Positions 34,621 through 43,317 of a DNA stretch of 64,000 nt are shown here, piece by piece. The stretch's first letter is position 1, and the number at the start of each line of letters is the position of its first letter. A program made the position numbers and the translations under genes. Origin of the DNA: an uncultured Ruegeria sp. (lineage in GTDB: Bacteria > Pseudomonadota > Alphaproteobacteria > Rhodobacterales > Rhodobacteraceae); contig NZ_CANMFF010000002.1 in assembly GCF_947497005.1 (NCBI RefSeq), forward strand, positions 124,001 to 188,000, read 5' to 3'. The notes below the pieces were generated by a model, which saw nothing but the letters and a program-made list of their open reading frames with translations, was not told the DNA's origin and searched no databases.

Positions 34621-34640
34621 ATTGACAAAAAAGTGTCAAT
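34621..34640. repeat. Inverted repeat at the 3' end of the DUF455 gene
   Basis: ATTGACA-N6-TGTCAAT, a perfect 7-bp dyad, overlaps the DUF455 stop codon and lies 160 bases upstream of the M23 gene. It could be an operator or an mRNA 3' structure; nothing decides between them. Confidence 0.3.
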
Positions 34641-35475
34641 TTGTGACTTCGCCGGGCACGGGCAGGTCTTCGGTCAAGGGCCAATAGAAGTCGGGTGGCA
34701 ACCCGGCCTCGGCCCGTTTTTCCTCGTTGAACGGTGGTTTCAGGACACCGTGGAAATACCGCCGGACCAGGGCGTGGAACACATCCTTCGGGTCGACGTT
34801 TTCCCGGCCGCACAGGAAATGGAACCATTTAGAGCCATAGGCGACATGACCGACTTCCTCGGCATAGATCACCTCCAACGCGGCGATGGCCTGGTCGGCT
34901 TTAGCTTTGCGGAAAATCTCGATCATGCCGGGGGTCACGTCCAGCCCGCGCGCTTCGAGAACCATGGGAACAACGGCCAACCGCCCCATCAGGTCGTCGG
35001 CTGTGTCTTCTGCCGCGCGCCACATTCCGGCATGAGCGGGCAGGGCGCCGTAATGACTGCCCATCTGTTCCAGACAATCGCAAACCATCTCGAAATGCCG
35101 CGATTCCTCTTCGGCGCATTTCACCCAGTCATCGTAAAACCCGATTGGCATCGGCACATGCCCAAAGCGCGCGATGATATCCCAGTGCAGGTCGACGGCG
35201 TTCAGTTCGATATGCGCAACCGCGTGCAACAAGGCGATGCGCCCGGCTTCCGTACCTGGGCGACGCTTGGGGACGTCGCGTGGGGAAAGAAGCTCCGGCT
35301 TGTCCGGGCGCGAAGGTGACAGCGGCGGTGTGGCGGTGCCGATTTCGATGGGCTCGGCATCCCCATCACGCGCGGCGAACCACGTCGCGGCATGAGCTTT
35401 GGACAAGGCGGTCTTGGTCCGACCATCCGCCGTTGTTAGAACCTCTGTTGCCATCTGGGTCAGTGTCTTGGGCAC
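34636..35475 (-). CDS. DUF455 ferritin-like protein
   Basis: 279 aa. The DUF455 family has a ferritin-like four-helix fold with possible di-iron ligands: RIALLHAVAHIELNAVDLHWDI, AEEESRHFEMVCDCLEQMGSHYG and IYAEEVGHVAYGSKWFHFLC each carry E-x-x-H type residues. The reaction is unknown; tRNA- or hydroxylation-type activities have been proposed for relatives, which I cannot test. A start at 35454 (MATEVLTTADG) is also possible. The gene lies 68 bases upstream of the M23-facing dyad and next to a peroxiredoxin. Confidence 0.87.
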   Translation of the reverse strand: MPKTLTQMATEVLTTADGRTKTALSKAHAATWFAARDGDAEPIEIGTATPPLSPSRPDKPELLSPRDVPKRRPGTEAGRIALLHAVAHIELNAVDLHWDIIARFGHVPMPIGFYDDWVKCAEEESRHFEMVCDCLEQMGSHYGALPAHAGMWRAAEDTADDLMGRLAVVPMVLEARGLDVTPGMIEIFRKAKADQAIAALEVIYAEEVGHVAYGSKWFHFLCGRENVDPKDVFHALVRRYFHGVLKPPFNEEKRAEAGLPPDFYWPLTEDLPVPGEVTN

Positions 35476-35543
35476 TGGGTCGCTCCGCCTGTGTCATGTC
35501 AGCGCGGGTCATAGACTGGATGGCGATGCAGGTCGAGAGGCGC

Positions 35544-36005
35544 TTACAACGCTTTCACTGCGTCAAGCACGGCATCTACGTGACCGGGCACTTTGACCTT
35601 GCGCCAGACCTTGGCGATACGCCCTTCGGCATCGATGACAAAGGTCGAACGCTCAATCCCCATCGACTTGCGCCCATACATGTTCTTTTCAACCCATACG
35701 CCGTAATCCTCACAGATGGTCGAGTTCTCATCCGACAAGAGCGGCGTGGTCAGCCCATGCTTGGCAACGAATTTGTCATGCTTGGCGACGCTGTCACGCG
35801 AGATGCCGAAAACTTGAGCGCCCGCATCCGCAAAGGCCTGAAGTTGTTCCGAGAAACCGATGGATTCCTTGGTACAGCCCGGCGTATCATCACGAGGATA
35901 GAAGAACAGGACCACGGTTCCACCGCGCAACGCCGAAAGCGTCACCTCGCCGCCGCCGTCGCGCGGCAAAGTGAAGTCGGGGGCGATGTCTGAAACGTCG
36001 GGCAT
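35544..36005 (-). CDS. bcp: BCP-type peroxiredoxin lacking the second active-site Cys
   Basis: 153 aa thioredoxin-fold peroxidase that reduces peroxides. The peroxidatic Cys is in YPRDDTPGCTKESIGFSEQ. In E. coli BCP a resolving Cys follows five residues later (CTVQAC); here that position is Ile (CTKESI). A further Cys occurs in STICEDYGVW, as in the family generally. It may therefore resolve with another Cys or with an external thiol. Divergent from the large AsmA-like gene with only 59 bases between. Confidence 0.93.
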   Translation of the reverse strand: MPDVSDIAPDFTLPRDGGGEVTLSALRGGTVVLFFYPRDDTPGCTKESIGFSEQLQAFADAGAQVFGISRDSVAKHDKFVAKHGLTTPLLSDENSTICEDYGVWVEKNMYGRKSMGIERSTFVIDAEGRIAKVWRKVKVPGHVDAVLDAVKAL

Positions 36006-36064
36006 TGGAAACTCCGCTAAAGGTTTTTAAAGGCTGCCCGATATCATAGGGCAACACGTGCGGG

Positions 36065-39000
36065 TTGGAAGGCGTGGATGGCAAATTGAAGCAGCACGAA
36101 GACGACGATGGAGCAAAGCCGGTCAAGCCCGTACGCCGTCGGTCGCGTCGCCGCGCCGCTGGTCTCTGGGCTATGCGCGGCATTGTCGTTCTGGTGCTTC
36201 TGGCGTTGTTCACCGGTTTCATGGTCGTCGGTCAAAGGATGCACGCACCTGTTTGGCTGCGGGACAGGGTCGAGGCGCGGCTTGAACAGGCGCTGGGTGG
36301 GCTGCAAATCCGGTTCGGTGATGTCAGTTTCATCATTCACGAAGGATGGCGGCCTCGTCTGCGGTTGACCGATGTCGCCATCAATGACGCCGCAGGCCAA
36401 CAGATTGCGCAGGTGTCCGACATGCGCGCCAGTCTGGCCATGCGCCCCTTGTTGCGCGGGCAAGTCCGACCAAAGCGCATCATCCTTAGTGGTGCGCAAA
36501 TTGCCGTGACACGAGACAAGGACGGAGTGCTGAGCCTGACAGTGGGGTCCGGCAGCGCGCCGGTACAGGAGGCCCCGAACCTGGCGCAGCTGATCGAAGC
36601 CTCGGATCAGGTTTTCCTGTCTCCGGCCCTGTCTGCACTGACCTCGGTCGAACTTGATGCGATCACTCTGGATTACCGCGACCTGCGGCAAGGGCGATCC
36701 TGGGTTTTGGACGGTGGGCATATTCAAGCCAACCGCAGCGACAACGAAGTGCGATTGGCAACCGGGTTCTCGGTTCTGGCAGGGCGCAACTATGTCAGTG
36801 CCATCGAGGCGAACTATACAAGCGTTCTGGGCACGCCCGCCGCTCAATTCGGAATTTCAGTCACCGACCTTCCAACCGAAGATATAGCGGGTCAATCCCC
36901 CGCCCTTGCATGGTTGCAGGTTCTGCGAGCCCCGATATCAGGTGCGCTGCGGGGCGGTGTCGATGAAAACGGGGCAATCGGGACCCTGTACGCAACGCTC
37001 AATCTGGGAGCCGGGGCAGTTCAGCCAAATCCGGAAACACGTCCGGTTCCCTTCGAATCCGCCCGCACTTATTTCGCTTATGACCCCGAAGAGCAGATGC
37101 TCGATTTCAATGAGGTTTCCGTAGTCTCGGCCTGGGGCGAGGTGCAAGCTGACGGAAAGGCCTTTCTGGAGGGCGCAGAAGATGGCGTGCTGGACAGTCT
37201 GTCTGCACAGTTGCGACTATCCGGCATCAACGTGAATCCTGCCAACCTGTTTCCACAGCCAATTCAGCTGTCGCGGGCCAGTCTGGACTTCAAGATGGCG
37301 TTCGACCCGTTCCAACTGCGCCTCGGTCAGATGACCATCGAAGATCCGGATCACACGGTGCGTGCCTTTGGTGTCCTGAACGGAAGACCGGATGGCTGGG
37401 CCGTTGAACTGGATGCACATCTGGACCGGATGACGTCCGACAGGGTTCTCCGTTATTGGCCCGAACGGCTGGCTCCGAAACCGCGAGAGTGGGTGACTGA
37501 AAACCTGTACGAAGGGGTTCTGTCCGATATGGATTTTGCCCTTCGCCTGCGACCTGGATCGAAACCGGATCTCTATCTGGATTTCGGGTTTGAAGAGGCC
37601 AAGATCCAGTTTGTCAAAACACTGCCTCCGATCGAAAAGGCGCAGGGGCAAGCCAGCCTGATCAACCGCAGGTTCACAGTCTCCGCGCAGCAGGGCGTTG
37701 TGATCGCGGATGACGGCGGTGCGGTGGATGCATCGGGGACATCCTTCATCATACCCGACACCGACATTAAGAAATCCGCGCCCGCAATTGCGCGAATCCG
37801 GGCCACGGGCAGCGTGACGGCCGCGTTGTCCTTGCTGGACCGGCCGCCGCTCGAATTGCTCAGCAAGGCGGGGCTGCCCGTTGATGTGGCGAAGGGAACA
37901 GCTTCGTTGGCAGGAACACTATCCTTGCCGATGAAAAAGGGCCTTAAGTTCCAGGACACGGAGTTCCATTTCGACGGCCAACTGGCCAATCTGTTCAGTG
38001 ACCGGCTGGTGCCCGGCTTTTCCGTCAGCGCTGATTTGCTGGATCTTTCGGGTGATCAATCCGGGGTTCAAATTCAGGGGCAGGGGCAGTTCGGGGACGT
38101 GCCATTGACAGCGCTCTGGCGGCAACCGATTGACGGAAAGTCCGCACAGCGCAGCACGCTGACCGGCCAGATCGAGCTGTCCCCGCGACTGATGGATGAA
38201 ATCGGAGCTGGCCTGCCATCCGGGATGCTGACCGGAAAAGGTATTGCGGATATCACCTTGGGTCTCGGTGCCGGACCTCCTCCGCAACTGTCAGTTAAGT
38301 CCGATCTGCAGGGCGTTGCGCTGGCTATACCCGAGCTTGGTTGGCGGAAGGGTGCCAATTCGACAGGCTCCCTGATAGCCGAGGCGACCCTTGGATCGCA
38401 GCTGAAAGTGGAAAGCCTGCGCATAAATGCAGCGGGACTACGTACGTCCGCTTCAATTACGTTTCATGGGAATGGCGAATATGACCGGGTTCGGTTCAGT
38501 TCCTTTGATCTGGGCGACTGGCTGGCAGTCCCGGCAGAACTGATCGGGCGCGGGTCTGCTATCCCGGATATTCGTGTCCTTGGTGGTGTACTGGATATGG
38601 CGCGCGCAAACTTTGGCGAAAGCAGCGGATCGGGTGGCGGCGGCAGCGCCGGGCCGAAACTGGATGTATCGCTGGACCGTCTTCAAGTTACTGAAACGGT
38701 CGCGTTGACGGGTTTTCGGGGCGCGTTTCAGACGACCGGCGGGATGAACGGCAACTTCACCGCCCAGGTCAATGGCCGTGCGTCAGTTAGCGGCCAGGTC
38801 AGCCCAAGAGGGAACCGAAGTGCCGTTAACCTGACCTCGCAAGATGCGGGGGCCGTGCTGCGTTCGGCCGGGGTTCTGACCCAGGCGCAGGGCGGTGACA
38901 TGAACCTGAAGCTCGAGCCTGTGGCCGCGCCCGGCAGCTATGACGTGATACTAAAGATCGTCAACACGCGGATCACGGACGCTCCAGCTATGGCGGCCCT

Positions 39001-39460
39001 GCTGAATGCGATCAGCCTTGTGGGGCTGTTGGACGAGATGGCCGGGCAGGGCATCTTTTTCGCGGCGATTGACAGCCGGATGAGGATCACGCCGACGGAT
39101 ATCAAAGTGCTGAGCGGCAGCGCCGTTGGGCCGTCAATGGGCCTGTCTTTCGACGGCACCATCGATACTGTGAACGGGATACTGAACCTGCGGGGCGCGA
39201 TCTCGCCCATATACCTCCTCAACGCGGTGGGCAGTGTGTTTACACGCAAGGGCGAAGGCGTCATTGGGTTCAACTACACGCTGACAGGTCCGCTTTCCTC
39301 GCCCAAAGTGTCGGTAAACCCGCTGTCCGGTCTGGCCCCCCTGTTCCTGCGCGACCTTTTGCGTGCCCCAGCGCCCAAAGTTCAGGACGGCCCGAACGCG
39401 GTGCCCCAGAAACCGGACGAACCAAAAGGAACGTTTGGGTCACCCGCCAGTGATCGCTGA
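36065..39460 (+). CDS. AsmA-like / YhdP-type large inner-membrane protein
   Basis: 1131 aa. A basic cytoplasmic N-terminus and one TM helix (GIVVLVLLALFTGFMVVGQRM, about 39-59) lead to a very long periplasmic beta-rich region, with an AsmA-like C-terminal domain (AGVLTQAQGGDMNLKLEP..., ALLNAISLVGLLDEMAGQGIFFAAIDSRMRITPTDIKVLSGSAVGPSMGLSFDGTIDTVNGILNLRGAISPIYLLNAVGS). YhdP/TamB-like proteins form hydrophobic grooves that carry phospholipids to the outer membrane. The TTG at 36065 has no good RBS; starts at 36074 or 36086 are possible. Confidence 0.9.
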   Translation: MEGVDGKLKQHEDDDGAKPVKPVRRRSRRRAAGLWAMRGIVVLVLLALFTGFMVVGQRMHAPVWLRDRVEARLEQALGGLQIRFGDVSFIIHEGWRPRLRLTDVAINDAAGQQIAQVSDMRASLAMRPLLRGQVRPKRIILSGAQIAVTRDKDGVLSLTVGSGSAPVQEAPNLAQLIEASDQVFLSPALSALTSVELDAITLDYRDLRQGRSWVLDGGHIQANRSDNEVRLATGFSVLAGRNYVSAIEANYTSVLGTPAAQFGISVTDLPTEDIAGQSPALAWLQVLRAPISGALRGGVDENGAIGTLYATLNLGAGAVQPNPETRPVPFESARTYFAYDPEEQMLDFNEVSVVSAWGEVQADGKAFLEGAEDGVLDSLSAQLRLSGINVNPANLFPQPIQLSRASLDFKMAFDPFQLRLGQMTIEDPDHTVRAFGVLNGRPDGWAVELDAHLDRMTSDRVLRYWPERLAPKPREWVTENLYEGVLSDMDFALRLRPGSKPDLYLDFGFEEAKIQFVKTLPPIEKAQGQASLINRRFTVSAQQGVVIADDGGAVDASGTSFIIPDTDIKKSAPAIARIRATGSVTAALSLLDRPPLELLSKAGLPVDVAKGTASLAGTLSLPMKKGLKFQDTEFHFDGQLANLFSDRLVPGFSVSADLLDLSGDQSGVQIQGQGQFGDVPLTALWRQPIDGKSAQRSTLTGQIELSPRLMDEIGAGLPSGMLTGKGIADITLGLGAGPPPQLSVKSDLQGVALAIPELGWRKGANSTGSLIAEATLGSQLKVESLRINAAGLRTSASITFHGNGEYDRVRFSSFDLGDWLAVPAELIGRGSAIPDIRVLGGVLDMARANFGESSGSGGGGSAGPKLDVSLDRLQVTETVALTGFRGAFQTTGGMNGNFTAQVNGRASVSGQVSPRGNRSAVNLTSQDAGAVLRSAGVLTQAQGGDMNLKLEPVAAPGSYDVILKIVNTRITDAPAMAALLNAISLVGLLDEMAGQGIFFAAIDSRMRITPTDIKVLSGSAVGPSMGLSFDGTIDTVNGILNLRGAISPIYLLNAVGSVFTRKGEGVIGFNYTLTGPLSSPKVSVNPLSGLAPLFLRDLLRAPAPKVQDGPNAVPQKPDEPKGTFGSPASDR

Positions 39461-39502
39461 CAGGATATGGCCGAATCTGATGCAGGGTTGTAAGGCGCGG
39501 GC

Positions 39503-40549
39503 ATGAAGCTCAGTGATTTTGATTTCCACTTACCCGAAGACCTGATTGCCACGCGGCCCGCCAGCCCGCGTTCCTCTGCGCGTATGCTTGTTACGCAAGG
39601 GGATACGATAACGGACAATCATGTGTTTGATTTGCCTGATCTCCTGCAACCGGGCGATCGGCTGGTGCTGAATGACACCCGCGTCATCCCGGCACGGCTG
39701 AGCGGTCATCGCCACCGCGACAGCGCGCAGGGTCCGGTCTCTGCCGGGATCGAGGCCACCTTGCTGGACCCACAGGCCAACGGCACATGGTCTGCGTTGA
39801 TCAAACCGCTCAAGAAAGTGAAGCTTGGGGAAGCGATCGTCTTTTCAGACGACCTCAGCGCCACGTTGGATTGGGTCGAGGACGGGCAGGCCTATCTGCG
39901 CTTTAATCTCAGCGGCGATGATTTCGACAAAGCGCTGGATCAGGCTGGAGCGATGCCCCTGCCGCCTTATATTGCGGCCAAACGCCCGGCGGATGAGCAA
40001 GACAAAACCGATTACCAGACCATCTGGGCAAGTAATTCAGGCGCCGTGGCCGCCCCGACAGCGTCGCTGCATTTCGATGATGATCTGATGCAGGCGCTGG
40101 CGGACCGAGGCGTGAGTTTCACCCATGTGACGCTGCACGTCGGGGCGGGAACCTTCCTGCCGGTCAAGGTCGAAGATGTGACAACCCACAAGATGCACGC
40201 CGAATGGGGGCAGGTCAGCCCTGAGGCCGCTGCGGAAATACAGGCGACCAAGACCAACGGGGGGCGCGTGATCCCGGTGGGCACCACGGCCCTCCGTCTG
40301 ATCGAAAGCGCGGCGCGGTCCGGCGTGATCGAACCGTGGGAAGGTGAAACGGATATCTTCATCTATCCCGGTTTCCGGTTCAATGTGACAGACGCATTGA
40401 TGACCAATTTCCACCTGCCGAAATCTACTTTGCTCATGCTGGTTTCAGCACTGATGGGGCAGGACCGGATGCGCGATGTTTACACCCATGCCATCGCACG
40501 GAAATACCGATTCTTTTCTTATGGCGACGCGTCGCTTTTGATTCCCTGA
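39503..40549 (+). CDS. queA: tRNA preQ1(34) S-adenosylmethionine ribosyltransferase-isomerase
   Basis: 348 aa, family length. QueA adds the ribosyl moiety of SAM to preQ1 in tRNA on the way to queuosine. [30 protein letters not shown] is the standard N-terminus; [64 protein letters not shown], and the terminal [17 protein letters not shown] are conserved blocks. It follows the AsmA-like gene after 42 bases and may be co-transcribed. Confidence 0.97.
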   Translation: MKLSDFDFHLPEDLIATRPASPRSSARMLVTQGDTITDNHVFDLPDLLQPGDRLVLNDTRVIPARLSGHRHRDSAQGPVSAGIEATLLDPQANGTWSALIKPLKKVKLGEAIVFSDDLSATLDWVEDGQAYLRFNLSGDDFDKALDQAGAMPLPPYIAAKRPADEQDKTDYQTIWASNSGAVAAPTASLHFDDDLMQALADRGVSFTHVTLHVGAGTFLPVKVEDVTTHKMHAEWGQVSPEAAAEIQATKTNGGRVIPVGTTALRLIESAARSGVIEPWEGETDIFIYPGFRFNVTDALMTNFHLPKSTLLMLVSALMGQDRMRDVYTHAIARKYRFFSYGDASLLIP

Positions 40550-40660
40550 AGGGCGCGTATGCAGCATCGCGGATTGGGAATGTCGTAGACAAGCGCGACG
40601 GAAGCGGTCTTTGATCGCACAACGAATCTCAAATCAGGTTGGCACTAGTCGGAGGCCCCA

Positions 40661-41932
40661 ATGATTCAGGTCTTATCCAGCGCATGGGCATTGTTGCTCG
40701 GCATGGGCTTGTTGATGGTCGGAAACGGCCTTCAGGGCACGATTTTGGGTGTTCGGGGTGAGATCGAAGGTTTTTCGACCCTTGAGATGTCCTTTGTGAT
40801 GTCGGCCTATTTCCTGGGCTTTCTGGGCGGCTCTCGCTTTGCGCCCGAGATGATCCGGCGCGTCGGCCATGTGCGGGTCTTTGCGGCACTTGCGTCGTTC
40901 ATTTCGGCGGTGATGATCATGTATCCCATGCTGACAGACCCGATCGCCTGGGCCCTGGGCCGGGTCGTGATCGGGTTCTGTTTTTCGGGCGTCTATGTCA
41001 CTGCCGAAAGTTGGCTCAATAATGCGGCAAGTAATGAAAACCGGGGGCAGGCGCTGTCGCTCTACATGATCTTCCAGATGACGGGCATCATCAGTGCCCA
41101 GGCGCTGGTTCTGGTCGGCGACCCCGCAGGTTACGAAACCTTTGTGATCGCCTCGATTCTGGTTTCCGTATCCTTCGCGCCTATTCTGTTGTCGATTTCG
41201 CCTACACCGGCCTTTGATACCACCAAACCAATGACCCTGAAGAAACTGCTGGAAACCTCGCCTCTGGGCTGTGTGGGCATGTTTCTGTTGGGCGGCGTGT
41301 TTTCGGCACAGTTCGGTATGGCGGCGGTTTTCGGCGCACGGGCAGGGCTGTCGCTTGTGGAAATCTCGACCTTCGTCGCGGCGTTCTATATTGGCGCCGT
41401 GGTTTTGCAATACCCTTTGGGTTGGTTCTCCGACCGCATGGATCGGCGCTTTCTGATCCTTCTTGTGGCGCTTGTCGGTGCCGGTGGCGCAACTATCGCA
41501 ATGGTGATGGGGGGATCGTTTCCAATTCTGCTTGGCGCGGCGTTCCTGATCGGCGGCACTTCCAACCCGCTTTACTCACTGCTGATCGCACACGCGAATG
41601 ACTTTCTTGAACACGAGGATATGGCGGCCGCATCCGGTGGGCTGCTGTTCATCAACGGACTGGGCGCGATTGCCGGACCACTGATCACCGGTTGGCTGAT
41701 GGGGGATGCTGTCTTCGGACCCCGCGGCTTTTTTCTCTTTATTGCGGCACTGTTATTCACGTTGGCATTCTACGCATTGTACCGGACGACGCAGCGTGCC
41801 TCGGTTCCTGTGGACGAAACCGGCACTATGTCGACCTTTTACCCGACGGCCTCACCGGTTGCGCTTGAAGTGGCGCAGGAAGTTGCCATCGAAGCAGCAG
41901 AGGCCGAGCAGGCTGAGCAGGAAGATGCCTAG
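40661..41932 (+). CDS. MFS transporter (YcaD/CsbX-like, 12 TM)
   Basis: 423 aa with twelve hydrophobic helices. The first reads ALLLGMGLLMVGNGLQGTILGVRGE; the loop-2/3 motif GFLGGSRFAPEMIRRVGHVRVFAAL and the loop-8/9 GWFSDRMDRRFLILLVAL are MFS signatures. The overall pattern (QGTILGVR, RVVIGFCFSGVYVTAESWLNN) recalls the YcaD/Fsr-type uncharacterised permeases. A soluble acidic C-terminal tail (EVAQEVAIEAAEAEQAEQ) is present. Substrate unknown. Confidence 0.9.
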   Translation: MIQVLSSAWALLLGMGLLMVGNGLQGTILGVRGEIEGFSTLEMSFVMSAYFLGFLGGSRFAPEMIRRVGHVRVFAALASFISAVMIMYPMLTDPIAWALGRVVIGFCFSGVYVTAESWLNNAASNENRGQALSLYMIFQMTGIISAQALVLVGDPAGYETFVIASILVSVSFAPILLSISPTPAFDTTKPMTLKKLLETSPLGCVGMFLLGGVFSAQFGMAAVFGARAGLSLVEISTFVAAFYIGAVVLQYPLGWFSDRMDRRFLILLVALVGAGGATIAMVMGGSFPILLGAAFLIGGTSNPLYSLLIAHANDFLEHEDMAAASGGLLFINGLGAIAGPLITGWLMGDAVFGPRGFFLFIAALLFTLAFYALYRTTQRASVPVDETGTMSTFYPTASPVALEVAQEVAIEAAEAEQAEQEDA

Positions 41933-41963
41933 GACACAGGAATATGTCGCAAGTGTTGCAATA

Positions 41964-41976
41964 TGTTACTGTAACA
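41964..41976. promoter_or_regulatory. 13-bp palindrome upstream of the DUF924 gene
   Basis: TGTTAC-T-GTAACA is a perfect palindrome 66 bases before the DUF924 start, in the 109-base gap after the MFS gene. A role as operator is possible but unsupported otherwise. Confidence 0.35.
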
Positions 41977-42041
41977 GTTCTGTAAATCGGCCTTAAATGA
42001 CGTTACGTCCCGGGTGCGGGCACAAGACGGAGTTTAAGGCA

Positions 42042-42617
42042 ATGGTAACGCCTGAAAAGGTATTGAGTTTTTGGTTAGATGAGGTGGGTCCAAAGGGCTG
42101 GTACTTACAGGATGACGGGTTGGATGCAGACATCCGCACACGCTTTCTGTCAACGTGGGAGGATGCGGTTGAGGGCAAGTTTTCGCTCTGGCTTACTTAT
42201 CCCAGCGGATCACTGGCTTACATTATTCTGACGGACCAGTTTCCACGCAACATGTTCCGGGGTCAGGCGCGGGCTTTCGCGACCGACCGAGCTGCTTTGG
42301 CGGCCGCAAAATGTGCGGTCGACAGGGGCTGGGACAAGAAGATCGACGAACCGGCCCGGCAGTTCTTTTACCTGCCGATGATGCATTCAGAAAACCTGTG
42401 CGATCAGGAACGCTGTGTACGTTTGATCTGTGAGAACATGAGCGGCGATACAAGCAATCTGCTGCACGCGCGGGCGCATCGAGAAGTGATCCGCAAGTTC
42501 GGTCGTTTCCCCTATCGGAACGAAGCCCTGTCGCGCAATTCGACGCCGCATGAAGAGGCCTATGTCGACATGGGCGGCTACGGTACCACCGTGCGTGAGT
42601 TGCAAGCGACGGTCTAA
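42042..42617 (+). CDS. DUF924 family protein
   Basis: 191 aa, all-alpha. DUF924 signatures: VLSFWLDEVGPKGWYLQDDGLDADIRTRFL at the N-terminus, LAYIILTDQFPRNMFRGQARAFATDRAALAAAKCAVDRGWD, FFYLPMMHSENLCDQERCV and ...GRFPYRNEALSRNSTPHEEAYV. The fold is TPR-like; function unknown. The ATG at 42042 (AAGGCA upstream) gives the family N-terminus. Confidence 0.92.
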   Translation: MVTPEKVLSFWLDEVGPKGWYLQDDGLDADIRTRFLSTWEDAVEGKFSLWLTYPSGSLAYIILTDQFPRNMFRGQARAFATDRAALAAAKCAVDRGWDKKIDEPARQFFYLPMMHSENLCDQERCVRLICENMSGDTSNLLHARAHREVIRKFGRFPYRNEALSRNSTPHEEAYVDMGGYGTTVRELQATV

Positions 42618-42669
42618 GATCGTCCAGACAGATTGGAACCGCGACAGTCGCCAATAGTGCCGGATTCCT

Positions 42670-43104
42670 TTAGGATTCTGGCTCGCATCCTCTGATCTCC
42701 AAAACGCGTTTGGATGCAATGTCCGCACCTGTCTGAATGGCTTGAGCGATCAGGGTCTCCGGGGTGTCTGCAAGGTCTGTGAAGCGCGCCTGTACGGTCT
42801 GTAGCTTTTGATCAACTGCGTTCAGGCGGCTCAATGTCGCCCGGATGTTTTGCGCAACTAGTGGGTCCGCTACCTGGTTCTCCAGCGTCAGCGTTGTCAA
42901 ATCGCTTCGCAACGCGGCAAGCTCTCCTCGAATACCTCGCGCCTCGTCCCGGATTGGGGCAAGAACCTGCACGGTATCTGAAAACCCTGCCGTGATGCTT
43001 TCGACCTTTGATGCCAGCTTCCAGCCCAGAAACAGGCACACCGCTAAAAGTATCAGTGTCGCGTTGAGCATGGCAAGCAGCAGATCTTTCAGTGTTTTGG
43101 CCAT
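42670..43104 (-). CDS. Membrane-anchored coiled-coil protein of unknown function
   Basis: 144 aa. One N-terminal TM helix (LLAMLNATLILLAVCLFLGWKL) is followed by a heptad-rich region (AGFSDTVQVLAPIRDEARGIRGELAALRSDLTTLTLEN...ATLSRLNAVDQKLQTVQARFTDL). No catalytic motif is visible and I do not recognise the family. It is convergent with DUF924 and divergent from lpdA. Confidence 0.72.
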   Translation of the reverse strand: MAKTLKDLLLAMLNATLILLAVCLFLGWKLASKVESITAGFSDTVQVLAPIRDEARGIRGELAALRSDLTTLTLENQVADPLVAQNIRATLSRLNAVDQKLQTVQARFTDLADTPETLIAQAIQTGADIASKRVLEIRGCEPES

Positions 43105-43269
43105 GGTAAGCCCCTTGAATTCAATGTGTTCATAAATGTCCGAGCAACGTCGGCGTTTCTTTTCTAGCCATAGCTTGGACCGGGGTATAGGCTGAAGTCC
43201 GCAAATCTAAGTATGGTTTACCCTGCGTCTCATTTGTCGCGGGAACTGTATGTTGATGCTTTTCTGAAA

Positions 43270-43289
43270 TTAGTTTAATGGTAAACTAA
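43270..43289. promoter_or_regulatory. Palindromic operator upstream of lpdA
   Basis: TTAGTTTA-N4-TAAACTAA is a perfect 20-bp dyad 28 bases before the lpdA ATG. Its TAGTTTA-N4-TAAACTA core is the same as that upstream of pdhA. A possible promoter (TTGATG at 43253-43258, 17 bases, TAATGG) would place it on the -10 box, as for a repressor. Confidence 0.68.
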
Positions 43290-43317
43290 ATTTTCTTACC
43301 TGCGCCGAGAGGAACAC

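Noticed and set aside
34621..34640. A dedicated terminator for the DUF455 gene
   Set aside because: The dyad has its T-rich stretch in the loop and not after the stem, so it does not fit an intrinsic terminator.
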